DNA from: Nocardioides luteus
GTDB lineage: Bacteria > Actinomycetota > Actinomycetes > Propionibacteriales > Nocardioidaceae
NCBI RefSeq assembly: GCF_015752315.1
Contig: NZ_JADOVJ010000001.1
Span: 1,302,001 to 1,366,000 of the forward strand
Length of the DNA: 64,000 nt
Reading direction: 5' to 3'
The notes below the pieces were generated by a model. That model searched no databases and was not told where the DNA came from. It was given only the letters and a program-made list of their open reading frames with translations. Shown one piece after another: positions 31,213 to 39,518 of the stretch. Each line of letters begins with the position of its first letter. Within the stretch, counting starts at the first letter, position 1. The position numbers and the translations under genes were made by a program.

Positions 31213-33899
31213 CCGTCACCTACGAGAAGCTCCAGAGCTGGAAGCCCGACGGGCTGAGCGACGCCGCCGACAAGCTCAACAACCTGCGCAAGAAGCTCAT
31301 CGACCAGCAGGACGAGATGGACGCCGGCAAGCCGCCGGAGACCTGGCAGACGCCCAACAGCTCAGAGGCTGCACGCAGCCGCCACAAGCGCCTGGTCGAG
31401 GACCTGAACGACATCGCTGCTCCGTTGTCGGCGGTCGTCGCCGGTCTCGACAGTGCGGCGTCGTCTCTCCGCAGTGCCAAGGAAGCCGCGAAGAGCGCGT
31501 ACGACGGCGCCATCGGCAAGGGCTGGACGGTGAAGTTCCCCGGCGGCACTCAGGTCGAGATCGAGGACCCGACGCCGCCCGAGTCGAAGGCGCCCGGTAA
31601 TCGTCGAGGCGCGCCCGTCGGTCACCCCGAGCAGGACACGATGGACTCCTACGCCGAGACGATCTCGAAGGCGTTGGCGGATGCGACCGAGGCCGAGACG
31701 GAGCTGGAAGGGGTCCTCACCACCGCGACGAACGGTGGCTACGACGGCGGCGACGGCGAGATCGCCGACGCCATTCCGCCCGAGATCGGCAAGATCCTTG
31801 CGTCCGGCCAGGAGGATGGCGACAAGCCGGACAAGGCAGCGATGCAGCGCTACGCCGCCTACATGGATGAGCTCGAGGACGAGCCGGAGCTCAAGCGCGA
31901 GATCATGAGTCAGATGGGTCGCGAGGGCATCGCCAACGCCCTGGACAACGCCAAGGATGTCGGCGTCGACCTTCACGCTGCCCTGGGTGCAACGGGCCGA
32001 GGCGTGATCGAGGACTGGGTCGAGTCCGACATCAAGAACAAGTCGGTCACCGGCGACAGCGCGACCCTTCTGGAGCACTACTCCAAGGATTCGGCGTTCG
32101 CCAAGGAGCTTTACTCCAACGTCAAGCCTGAAGAGTTCGCCGACGCCATCGAGGACCTCAACAAAGAGGCGTTCCCTAGCTCGGGACGCATCGATGAGGC
32201 AGAGAAGGACGCCTACTCGAGGTTCTTGAAGGGTGCTGGTGCCACGTTGGCAACGTACTCCAACGGGCTCAGCCCTGAGGACGCCAAGGCACTGGGCCAG
32301 ACGTGGACCGAAAAGATCACCCGCGGTGAGGGTGCTGACGCAGCGGCCCTCAGCCTTCTGTTCAAGAAGGGCGGTGAAGTTGCCGAGTATCAGACCGACT
32401 TCGCCTACAACCTCGCGAACGGGGTGTACGAGTTCGAGCAGAACTGGATCAAGGAGCATGAGGGCGAGCCGCTGTGGCGCGGCCGGTCGGACGGAATCCT
32501 CGACCCGGACGATGCCGAGGGTCATCCCGCCGCGGGACGTGCGCCGGCGAAGTGGACCGCTGGGTTTGCCACGGATGCGCTCGGGAACATTCTCGGCGGT
32601 CTCAACCACTCCCCGGACGCGGCTCAGCGGTTCTTCATGGACGGCTATCCCGACGGAGACACCAGCAAGGACAACGAGCGGCTCAAGTACCTCATGCTCG
32701 AACGGACGTTTTCTGGCGAGGCGGAGTCGGACGAGGGTGACGGCCTGGGCATGGCGCTCGAGGCGGCGACAATCGGCGACCGCAGCCTCGCCGATGGTGA
32801 CAAGTTCGTTCCTGGAACATCCATGAAGCAGAACGAGTTCAGCGCCGCGCTCGCCTCAGACATGATGCAGACCATCGCCGACTACAGCGGTCGCGATGAT
32901 GGTGGGGACTGGGATATGTGGCGCCCAGAGGATCGCTGGCACATCTGGCCCGAGATGAAGGACAGTCTAGGCACCATCACATCCGGCTACGCCAACGACA
33001 TCTTCGATCTGATGAAGCCTGAAGGTGCCACCCAGACCGGCGCTGACGAACTTCACATCAGCAAGGAAGACTTCAAGTTCGTCCTGGGTGAGCTTGGCCG
33101 TGGCGAGGACAAGTCCGGCGCCGAGATGCTCGGTGCGGCACTAGTCCAAGAGGGAAACCTACGCATCCAGGACAAGATCATCGAGGAATTCAAGGATGAG
33201 CCGGGCGTTCCGTCTCTGAGAGAGATCAATGCGCGGCTCGGGCTCGATATCAACGGCATCAACACCCAGATGGGAAGCGTCCTCTCCGAGACGATCGCCC
33301 ACTCGGCGGTCATTGACATCGACGAAGAAAATCGCGCCAAAGCGCAGGCAGCCTTCATGGAGAAGGCTTTCAGCATCGGCACAGAGTTTGTTCCTGGTGC
33401 GGGCGACGTGCTCACTGACGCGTTCAAGGACAAGATCGGCAAGGTCGGTGAACACTTTCTGACGTCGACCGTAGACACTGCATCCGGGGAGGGCCTTGAC
33501 GCCCTGAAGAGCGCGGTCGGTGAAGGCCCCAAGGGCGACGAGTGGAGAGAAGGGCAGCACGCCAGTGGTTCCCAGTTGCTTGAACGAAGCATGCTCAACA
33601 CCTACATTCGGATGGGTGTGATCCCTGCTTCGGACATCGGTCCGGAGCTCCTCGTCCAGACCGCAGACGGGGTGAAGTTTCGAGACGACGTCTACTCGGG
33701 CGAGGACATCAAGGATCCGCAGAGTCCTCTTGGGCGGGCGTTCGATCAGTGGACGTCCAGCGCCTCTTACGATCAGTTCGGCGGCTTGACCGCTGACGGA
33801 AAGCAGCAGTTCGAGATCGACTACGCCAACGATCTCGAGGCAGTCAAGAAGTTCGTCGAGGAGAAGTACGAGCCGCGAGCCGATTCGTATGAGCCGTGA
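31209..33899 (+). CDS. 896-residue protein with WXG/LXG-like N-terminal helical region (possible type VII secretion effector or partner)
   Basis: Starts MTVTYEKLQSWKPDGLSDAA. The first ~110 residues look like a secreted-effector helical bundle (heptad-rich, with ETWQTPNSSEAARSRHKRLV). The middle contains DSAFAKELYSNVKPEEFADAIEDL and LATYSNGLSPEDAKALGQTW, a pattern I associate with DUF6571-type actinobacterial proteins. The end (FVPGAGDVLTDAFKDKIG; ...VKKFVEEKYEPRADSYEP) has no recognised toxin motif. There is no signal peptide and no membrane helix except a weak segment near 720. It is very acidic and its codon use is less GC-biased. The enzymatic function, if any, is unknown. Confidence 0.65.
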   Translation: MTVTYEKLQSWKPDGLSDAADKLNNLRKKLIDQQDEMDAGKPPETWQTPNSSEAARSRHKRLVEDLNDIAAPLSAVVAGLDSAASSLRSAKEAAKSAYDGAIGKGWTVKFPGGTQVEIEDPTPPESKAPGNRRGAPVGHPEQDTMDSYAETISKALADATEAETELEGVLTTATNGGYDGGDGEIADAIPPEIGKILASGQEDGDKPDKAAMQRYAAYMDELEDEPELKREIMSQMGREGIANALDNAKDVGVDLHAALGATGRGVIEDWVESDIKNKSVTGDSATLLEHYSKDSAFAKELYSNVKPEEFADAIEDLNKEAFPSSGRIDEAEKDAYSRFLKGAGATLATYSNGLSPEDAKALGQTWTEKITRGEGADAAALSLLFKKGGEVAEYQTDFAYNLANGVYEFEQNWIKEHEGEPLWRGRSDGILDPDDAEGHPAAGRAPAKWTAGFATDALGNILGGLNHSPDAAQRFFMDGYPDGDTSKDNERLKYLMLERTFSGEAESDEGDGLGMALEAATIGDRSLADGDKFVPGTSMKQNEFSAALASDMMQTIADYSGRDDGGDWDMWRPEDRWHIWPEMKDSLGTITSGYANDIFDLMKPEGATQTGADELHISKEDFKFVLGELGRGEDKSGAEMLGAALVQEGNLRIQDKIIEEFKDEPGVPSLREINARLGLDINGINTQMGSVLSETIAHSAVIDIDEENRAKAQAAFMEKAFSIGTEFVPGAGDVLTDAFKDKIGKVGEHFLTSTVDTASGEGLDALKSAVGEGPKGDEWREGQHASGSQLLERSMLNTYIRMGVIPASDIGPELLVQTADGVKFRDDVYSGEDIKDPQSPLGRAFDQWTSSASYDQFGGLTADGKQQFEIDYANDLEAVKKFVEEKYEPRADSYEP

Positions 33900-33907
33900 G
33901 GAGAGCA

Positions 33908-34537
33908 GTGAATCGACCAATAGCGTTTGCTGTGGTGTGCGTGGTCGTCATTTCCGTAGTTGCGTGCGGGCAAGAGAAGTCATCCAGTCCCAAGGAGTCG
34001 GCGATGCAGTGTGACGTTCTGAGCGGCGAATATTTGAACTCGCTAACCGGCGTTAGTGACCTTCATGATGAGAAGACGGACGTCGCGGTCGGCAGCATGG
34101 ATTGCGTCTGGCGTGATCCTGCCAGCGATCGGTGGGTAGTGCGTGCGATCGTGCGACAGCTCGATGGTGCCGAACGCTCCAAGGCTGAGGCGATGGTTGC
34201 GGACGAGAAGGTCGACCTCGAGGGCGAGGCGGTCGATGTGCCGGCCCTCGCCGAGCTCGGTCCCGGCTACGTCGAGCATTGGTCGAGCGACGGCAGCCAG
34301 GATGAGTTCAAGGCCGTAGTGGTCGCGAATTCCTACCTGCTTCGCGTGAGTTACCGACCGAGCGACGCCAAACTGAGCGACGCCGCCACGGCGGTCGTGG
34401 ATATGGCTGCGACGCTCAGTGGAGATCTCCCGAAGGTGGAAGCCGCGTCACCGACAAGCCAAGGATCCTACGGGACAGATGGATCTGGCGACGCTGCGGT
34501 TACTGCCTCCTCGGATCTGTCGAGCAGGCTGGGCTAG
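33908..34537 (+). CDS. Putative lipoprotein (DUF3558-like)
   Basis: 209 residues from GTG 33908 behind GAGGAGAG. A signal peptide (PIAFAVVCVVVISVVAC) ends in a lipobox VVAC with the +1 Cys, so the mature protein is probably lipid-anchored outside the membrane. Two Cys (MQCDVLSGEYLNSLTG, GSMDCVWRD) may form a disulfide as in DUF3558-type lipoproteins. It follows the 896-residue gene by 8 bp and belongs to the same operon. Base composition is visibly lower in GC at its 5' end. Confidence 0.7.
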   Translation: MNRPIAFAVVCVVVISVVACGQEKSSSPKESAMQCDVLSGEYLNSLTGVSDLHDEKTDVAVGSMDCVWRDPASDRWVVRAIVRQLDGAERSKAEAMVADEKVDLEGEAVDVPALAELGPGYVEHWSSDGSQDEFKAVVVANSYLLRVSYRPSDAKLSDAATAVVDMAATLSGDLPKVEAASPTSQGSYGTDGSGDAAVTASSDLSSRLG

Positions 34538-34550
34538 GGATTAGAGCGGA

Positions 34551-35027
34551 ATGTCGAACCCAAGCAACCCGGGCGCAGGTCCGTCGTGGCCGGCGCCCGG
34601 AGTTCCCGCGCCTCGCTCTGGCGCTCGGCGCGCCAGCGGATGGCTCGGGCCGGCCGGACTCGGGTTTGCGGCGGGGATGCTGGGGGTCGTCGCCCTGGTG
34701 CGGGTGATCGTCGGCATGCCGAAGGTCAGCCAGGGCTACTACAACTCCCTCTACCGGTTCGAGGACCGCCCGGTCATCTGGGTCATTCTCGGGCTGCTGA
34801 TGATCGCCTCGATCGTCCCGATCGGCATCGCTGTCGTCCTCGGCCACGTCGGCCTGGGTCAGGCGAAGGCGGCCGGAACCAGCGCCGCCGTCTCGGGGAT
34901 AGCGCTCGGGATCGGCTACACGCTGGCCGTCTTCTGGGTCGTACGAATCGTCAACGCGATCACGAACGCCGCCGAGCTCAACGGCGGGTTGCGGATTTTC
35001 ATCGAGTACGTCGGGCTCTGGGCCTGA
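34551..35027 (+). CDS. DUF4190-like membrane protein
   Basis: 158 residues: a Pro-rich N-terminus (NPGAGPSWPAPGVPAPRSG) and three membrane segments (about 36-55, 75-100, 112-135) including IAVVLGHVGLGQAKAAGT, reminiscent of DUF4190 proteins. The start lies 13 bp after the lipoprotein gene. Its role in the operon is unknown. Confidence 0.65.
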   Translation: MSNPSNPGAGPSWPAPGVPAPRSGARRASGWLGPAGLGFAAGMLGVVALVRVIVGMPKVSQGYYNSLYRFEDRPVIWVILGLLMIASIVPIGIAVVLGHVGLGQAKAAGTSAAVSGIALGIGYTLAVFWVVRIVNAITNAAELNGGLRIFIEYVGLWA

Positions 35028-35028
35028 C

Positions 35029-35484
35029 GTGGCCGTTCAGTCTCGGGAAGCGCGGCCGCCGACCCTGGTGATCGGGTCGGTGCTGGCGCTGCTGTACGCG
35101 GTCGGCTCGCTGATCATCTGTTTGCGGGTCATCGGCATGGTGTTCGAGGACGAGGGCACCCGCCTGAGCAGCGGTGAGCAGTCGGGGCTGGCTGTCGCCT
35201 GCACGGGGATCGCGGTCACCGTGTTCGGGATCTTCTGCATCCTTCGCGGTCTTCATCGCCGGATCTGGGCGCTGACCTTGGTGGTGATCGGGCTCGGGGT
35301 CGGTGTCTTCGTCGGCATCGGGATCACGGTGATGGCGTTCGAGGCGGACGAGGGCGGGCTGTTCAGCAGCGGCTGGTTCTGGCTCGTGATCACGTTGGTC
35401 ATGATCGCCCCGGTCGTTCTGCTGAGCATCGCGATCTCGAAGCTGCCGTCGCCGCACGAGTCCACGACGACCGGGCCGCCCTGA
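35029..35484 (+). CDS. Four-helix membrane protein of unknown function
   Basis: 151 residues from GTG 35029, right after the previous stop. Helices lie at about 12-35, 50-70, 80-102 and 112-135. There are no enzymatic motifs. It ends the operon and converges on the hydrolase gene 11 bp away. Confidence 0.6.
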   Translation: MAVQSREARPPTLVIGSVLALLYAVGSLIICLRVIGMVFEDEGTRLSSGEQSGLAVACTGIAVTVFGIFCILRGLHRRIWALTLVVIGLGVGVFVGIGITVMAFEADEGGLFSSGWFWLVITLVMIAPVVLLSIAISKLPSPHESTTTGPP

Positions 35485-35495
35485 CGGCGGCGCCG

Positions 35496-36515
35496 TCAAC
35501 GTACGTCGGCCCAGAACCTCTCCAGCTCGGCGTCGAGCTCGGCCGCGACCTGCATGGGCAGGGAGTGGGTGGTCTTCGGCCAGACCTTGACGGTCGCGCC
35601 GGGGATCCGCCGGGCCTTCTCGGCCGCGTCCTCGCCGCCGGCCAGCGACTTGTCGCTCGCGATGGCGACGTAGACAGGCATCCGGAGAGCGCGCAACTGC
35701 TCGTCGGTCAGCCGTGAGGGCGTCGGGAGGCTGCCGGAGTCGAAGTGCGCCGTACCGGCCGCGATCATTCGAGCCATCGGGTCGTCCGGGTCGACCTCGT
35801 CGTCCTCGACGCCGCCGATCCGGTTCAGTGCGTGGTCGCGCCAGGAGTCGGGCAGGAACGGGAGTACGGCCACCGCGGACCAGCCGATCGCCCAGGCAGG
35901 CAGCATGCCGAACGTCATGATCGGCTCGAGCAGGGTCAGGCTGGCCAGCCGATCCGGGTAGCGCACGGCGACGGCCGCGGCGAGCCCTCCGCCTTGGGAG
36001 TGACCGACCAGGTGGATCCGGTCGAGCTCGAGACCGTCCAGCGCCTCCTCGACCCAGCGGGCGTTGTCGTCCATGCCACGCAGCGGAAGGGTCTGCTCGG
36101 AGAGCCCGCTGTCGCCGATCGCGTCGAACGCGTAGACGGTGCGGTGCTCGGCGAAGTCCCGCAGGTTCTCTCCCCACATGGGTACGCCGCTGGCCCGTCC
36201 CGGCACCAGCACGACCGGGACATCGTCGACCGGGTTCGGGTTCAGCCATGCGTACGCACGGACCGTGCCGAAGGTGGTCTCGACGTCATGCGTCTCGGTC
36301 GGCTTCGGCAGTGCGGCGAAGGCGGCGTCGTACGCCTCGATGTAGGCCTGGCGTCCCGCTGGCGTGCGGAAATGGCCGACGCCGGGGCCGCTCGTGCCGA
36401 GCACCATCACCAGGCACCCCGTCGAGACGACCGCGATGGCGGTGAGGAGGACCACCGGCCAGCGTCGGCGCTTCCTGTGCGGTTCGACGTCCTCATTCTC
36501 GATGTCCCCGTCCAT
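35496..36515 (-). CDS. Membrane-anchored alpha/beta hydrolase
   Basis: 339 residues from ATG 36515 behind GAGGGGACG. An N-terminal membrane anchor (PVVLLTAIAVVSTGCLVMVLG) precedes an alpha/beta hydrolase domain with the nucleophile elbow LVGHSQGGGLAAAV near residue 155 and a late histidine in KTTHSLPMQ. The substrate is unknown. It is divergent from a TetR gene; the palindromes between them suggest that this hydrolase is its target. Confidence 0.85.
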   Translation of the reverse strand: MDGDIENEDVEPHRKRRRWPVVLLTAIAVVSTGCLVMVLGTSGPGVGHFRTPAGRQAYIEAYDAAFAALPKPTETHDVETTFGTVRAYAWLNPNPVDDVPVVLVPGRASGVPMWGENLRDFAEHRTVYAFDAIGDSGLSEQTLPLRGMDDNARWVEEALDGLELDRIHLVGHSQGGGLAAAVAVRYPDRLASLTLLEPIMTFGMLPAWAIGWSAVAVLPFLPDSWRDHALNRIGGVEDDEVDPDDPMARMIAAGTAHFDSGSLPTPSRLTDEQLRALRMPVYVAIASDKSLAGGEDAAEKARRIPGATVKVWPKTTHSLPMQVAAELDAELERFWADVR

Positions 36516-36531
36516 GTCGTCCCCTCGTTTG

Positions 36532-36592
36532 CGATAACGATGCGATCGCATTGAAACCGTTACGATGCGACTGTATTGCTAGCCTGGGCGTC
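36532..36592. promoter_or_regulatory. Hydrolase/TetR intergenic operator and leaderless tetR promoter
   Basis: The gap holds the perfect palindrome ATGCGATCGCAT (36540-36551) and two direct copies of ACGATGCGA (36537 and 36562), which would fit paired TetR dimers. TAGCCT (36580-36585) lies 7 nt before the tetR ATG, suggesting leaderless translation. Confidence 0.55.
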
Positions 36593-37165
36593 ATGCCAAG
36601 AGCCGTCGACCACGAACAGCGCCGGTTCGAGATCGTCGCCGGGCTCTGGCAGATCGTCGCCGAGCAGGGGATCGAGGGCATCAGCCTGCGGACCGTCGCC
36701 GCCCGGGCCGGCGTCTCGATGGGCCGCGTACAGCACTACTTCGGCACCAAGGACGCGTTGGTCGTCGCCGGCATCGACCTGCTCGTCAAGCGCGCCGTCA
36801 TCGAGTACGAGGCGACCGCCGACCGTCCGCCCGCCGACCGTCTCCTCCACATCCTGCTCCAGCAGATCCCGGCCACCGAGGCCGGTCGCATCGGGGTCAC
36901 TGTGTGGTACGCCTACGTCGCCAAGGCGATGACCCACACGGCCGTACGCCAGATCCTGGCCGACGCGACCCGGGTGGGCGTCGAGGAGTGCACTCGCCAC
37001 ATCCAGGAGGCGGACGGTCTCGATGAGGCCGAGGCGCGAGCCCGTGCCATCGAGCTGCTCGCACTCTCCGACGGTCTCACCCTGCGGGTCCTCGTCGGTG
37101 ACATCACCGCCGAAGAGGCCGAAGCCTCGATCAGGGCATACAGGTCGCGCCTACTGAGGTCATGA
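36593..37165 (+). CDS. TetR-family transcriptional regulator
   Basis: 190 residues from ATG 36593. The N-terminal helix-turn-helix is GIEGISLRTVAARAGVSMGRVQHYFGTKDAL, followed by a BetI-like ligand domain (VTVWYAYVAKAMTHTAVRQIL). It is divergent from the hydrolase and likely autoregulated. Its 3' end overlaps the convergent gene by 35 bp. The in-frame extension to 36551 runs into the operator and is not used here. Confidence 0.9.
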   Translation: MPRAVDHEQRRFEIVAGLWQIVAEQGIEGISLRTVAARAGVSMGRVQHYFGTKDALVVAGIDLLVKRAVIEYEATADRPPADRLLHILLQQIPATEAGRIGVTVWYAYVAKAMTHTAVRQILADATRVGVEECTRHIQEADGLDEAEARARAIELLALSDGLTLRVLVGDITAEEAEASIRAYRSRLLRS

Positions 37166-37697
37166 AGAAGAGGACGCGGCCGCGGGACGAGCCGGCGTAC
37201 TCGGCCTCGCTGCCGCGCACCGTGACCACCTCGCCGTTCGCGCGCGATTCGATCTCCACCGAGGCGCCCTCGCTGCCGGCCAGGGCGTGCAGGGCGTCGG
37301 GGTTGGCGACCTTGTCCTGGGCGTTCCACTTCACCGTCTGCTCGAACTTCGGCTTCAGCCGCCGGCACTCCTCCTTGGAGCGCGCAGCCGCCTCGTCCTC
37401 CTTCTCCCGCGCTTGGGCGAAGCCTTCGGCCAGGGGGTCCGAGGTCGCCGTTCCGGTCGGGGAGTCGTCCGACTCCGGCGTACCGCCGCCCGGGCCGCCG
37501 AAAGCGAAGATGGCGGCGAAGACGAGGAGGGCGATACCGAGGACGGCCGAGCCGAAGCGGGTCACACCGAGGTAGAGGTCGGAGGGTTCCGCGTCGCGGA
37601 ACTTCCAGCCCTCTTCGAGGAAGAACCCGACCTCCGGCCGGGCGGCGATGAAGAAGGACCATGCGGCCCCGAGAACCAAGATGATCGCGAGCAGCAT
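37131..37697 (-). CDS. Small membrane protein, possibly DUF6199-like
   Basis: 188 residues from ATG 37697 (MLLAIILVLGAAWSFFIAARPEVGFFLEEGWKF is its opening stretch); the GTG one codon earlier is an alternative. Two membrane helices lie in the first 70 residues, then a PGGGTPESDDSPTGT linker and an exported or cytoplasmic domain with one disulfide-capable Cys pair. WKFRDAEPSDLYLGVTRFGS recalls DUF6199-type proteins. No function can be given. Confidence 0.6.
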   Translation of the reverse strand: MLLAIILVLGAAWSFFIAARPEVGFFLEEGWKFRDAEPSDLYLGVTRFGSAVLGIALLVFAAIFAFGGPGGGTPESDDSPTGTATSDPLAEGFAQAREKEDEAAARSKEECRRLKPKFEQTVKWNAQDKVANPDALHALAGSEGASVEIESRANGEVVTVRGSEAEYAGSSRGRVLFFMTSVGATCMP

Positions 37698-37809
37698 CAC
37701 GGGATACGTATACCCCGAGTCGGGCACCGGCCGCGCACCCGGTGAACGAAAGTTCGTTCGCCCGGGATGCGCCGCGAGCGTGGTCCGGCACCAGCCTCGG
37801 CAGGATTCG

Positions 37810-39432
37810 CTACGCCGGAACCAGCCCGGGCCTGCCGGACTCGGTGAAGAAGCGTCCACCGACGGTCAGCGGTGCGCCGGGCGTGCTGACGTACGGGACG
37901 TTCTTGTAGGTGATCTCCGCGCCGGTCGCGTCGAGCGAGACGGTCGTGTAGCCACGGAGGCCGTTGTAGAACTTCATGTGCGGGTTGCGCTCCAGGTACG
38001 CGGCCCAGTTGGCCGGGTGCTCGGCACCGTTGCCGCCGGAGGTGATCGAGCTGGTGACGATCTCGGTGCCCATGATCCGCGAGGACGGGTCGTCGAAGTC
38101 GTCGTGGATGTCGAGGCCGTAGTGGACGTGTACGTCACCGGTCAGCACCATCAGGTTCGACTGTTCGGACGCCTTCCAGCCCTCGAGGATCCGGCGCCGC
38201 GAAGCGGGGTAGCCGTCCCACGAGTCCATCGAACGGGTGCCGTCGCCGGACGGGTGGTCGCGGCGCGAGAAGGTGACCTGCTGCGGGACGACGTTCCACG
38301 TCGCCGCGGAGCGGCGCCAGCCGTTGATCAGCCACTGCTCCTGCTCGTTCCCCGGCAGCGTCATCGATTCCGCCTCGGACTCCGCCGACGGCACCTTCCA
38401 GCCGTCGCCGTTGGCCTGGTTGGTGCGGTACTGCCGGGTGTCGAGGATGTCGAACTGGGCCAGCCGGCCCCACTGCAGCCGCCGGTAGAGCCTCAGGTCG
38501 GGGCCGGTCGGCTGCTGCGGGAGCCGCAGCGGCTGGTTCTCCCAGTAGGCCCGGTAGGCGGCGGCGCGGCGTACCAGGAACTCCTCGGGCGGCACCGAGT
38601 TCTCGGGGGTGTCGGCGGCGTAGTTGTTCTCGGTCTCGTGGTCGTCCCAGGTGACGATGAACGGGTGCGCGAGGTGGGCCGCGATCTGGTCCGGGTCGGA
38701 CTTGTAGAGCCCGTAGCGAGCCCGGTAGTCGTCCAGCGTGACGGTCTCGTGGTTGAGGTGTGCGGGCAGCGGCTGGGTATAGGCGCGCGTCCCGGCAGAG
38801 GCGTTCACGGCGTACTCGTAGAGGTAGTCGCCCAGGTGGAAGACGGCGTCCACGTCCTCACCGGCAAGATGCTTGTACGCGGTGTAGTAGCCCTGGTCGT
38901 AGCGCTGGCACGAGGCGAGGGCGAAGGTCAGCGACGACACCGCGGCACCCACGGCCGGGGCGGTCCGGGTCCGTCCGACCGGGCTGATCCACCGGCCGAC
39001 CCGGAAGCGGTAGAAGTACTCGGTCGCGGCGTCCAGGCCGCGGACCTCGGCGTGCACCGAGTGGTTGAACTCCGTGTGCGCGGCAGCGGCGCCGCGGCGT
39101 ACGACCCGGGTGAAGGCGGCGTCGCGGGCCACCTCCCACGCGACGTCGAAGCGCGCGGGCGGCATCCCGCCGGTGGGCTCCAGCGGTAGGGGAGCGAGCC
39201 GGGTCCACAACAGCACCGAGTCGGGCAGCGGGTCGCCCGACGCGACGGCGAGGGTGAACGGGTCCGAGGTGATGGCGGACGGAGAGCCGGCCGGGGCGGC
39301 GAAGGCGCCGGTACGCGGCAGGCCGGTCGTGAACGCCAACGCGGTCGCGGCGGCCGAGACGGTCAGGAAGCGGCGGCGGTCGAGGCCTCGAAGGGCGCCG
39401 CGGAGATCAGGAGTGTTGCTGGGGCCAGGCAT
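37810..39432 (-). CDS. phoD: PhoD-type alkaline phosphatase / phosphodiesterase, Tat-exported
   Basis: 540 residues from ATG 39432 behind AGGAGCA. A twin-arginine signal (LDRRRFLTVSAAATALAFTTG, ending GAFA) precedes a fibronectin-like domain and the PhoD metallophosphatase domain: ASCQRYDQGYYTAYKHL, DAVFHLGDYLYEY, FIVTWDDHETENNYA, and MVLTGDVHVHYG. PhoD enzymes use Ca/Fe to release phosphate outside the cell. No Pho box was identified. Confidence 0.92.
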   Translation of the reverse strand: MPGPSNTPDLRGALRGLDRRRFLTVSAAATALAFTTGLPRTGAFAAPAGSPSAITSDPFTLAVASGDPLPDSVLLWTRLAPLPLEPTGGMPPARFDVAWEVARDAAFTRVVRRGAAAAHTEFNHSVHAEVRGLDAATEYFYRFRVGRWISPVGRTRTAPAVGAAVSSLTFALASCQRYDQGYYTAYKHLAGEDVDAVFHLGDYLYEYAVNASAGTRAYTQPLPAHLNHETVTLDDYRARYGLYKSDPDQIAAHLAHPFIVTWDDHETENNYAADTPENSVPPEEFLVRRAAAYRAYWENQPLRLPQQPTGPDLRLYRRLQWGRLAQFDILDTRQYRTNQANGDGWKVPSAESEAESMTLPGNEQEQWLINGWRRSAATWNVVPQQVTFSRRDHPSGDGTRSMDSWDGYPASRRRILEGWKASEQSNLMVLTGDVHVHYGLDIHDDFDDPSSRIMGTEIVTSSITSGGNGAEHPANWAAYLERNPHMKFYNGLRGYTTVSLDATGAEITYKNVPYVSTPGAPLTVGGRFFTESGRPGLVPA

Positions 39433-39443
39433 GGACGTGCTCC

Positions 39444-39466
39444 TGTCGATATGGGGGTTATCGACA
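39444..39466. promoter_or_regulatory. Inverted repeat in the phoD leader
   Basis: TGTCGATA-TGGGGGT-TATCGACA, perfect 8-bp arms, lies about 10 bp upstream of the phoD start codon, so a bound protein or RNA hairpin could affect expression. No regulator can be named. Confidence 0.4.
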
Positions 39467-39518
39467 TCAGCGAAGCGGTGCCTGGTGAAGGCCTCGTGAA
39501 GTGCGGGGGAGGGGTGGG

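Noticed and set aside
31209..33899. Naming a specific toxin domain in the 896-residue protein
   Set aside because: No catalytic motif of a known nuclease, ADP-ribosyltransferase or deaminase toxin was found at its C-terminus. Only the N-terminal shape and the gene context suggest secretion.
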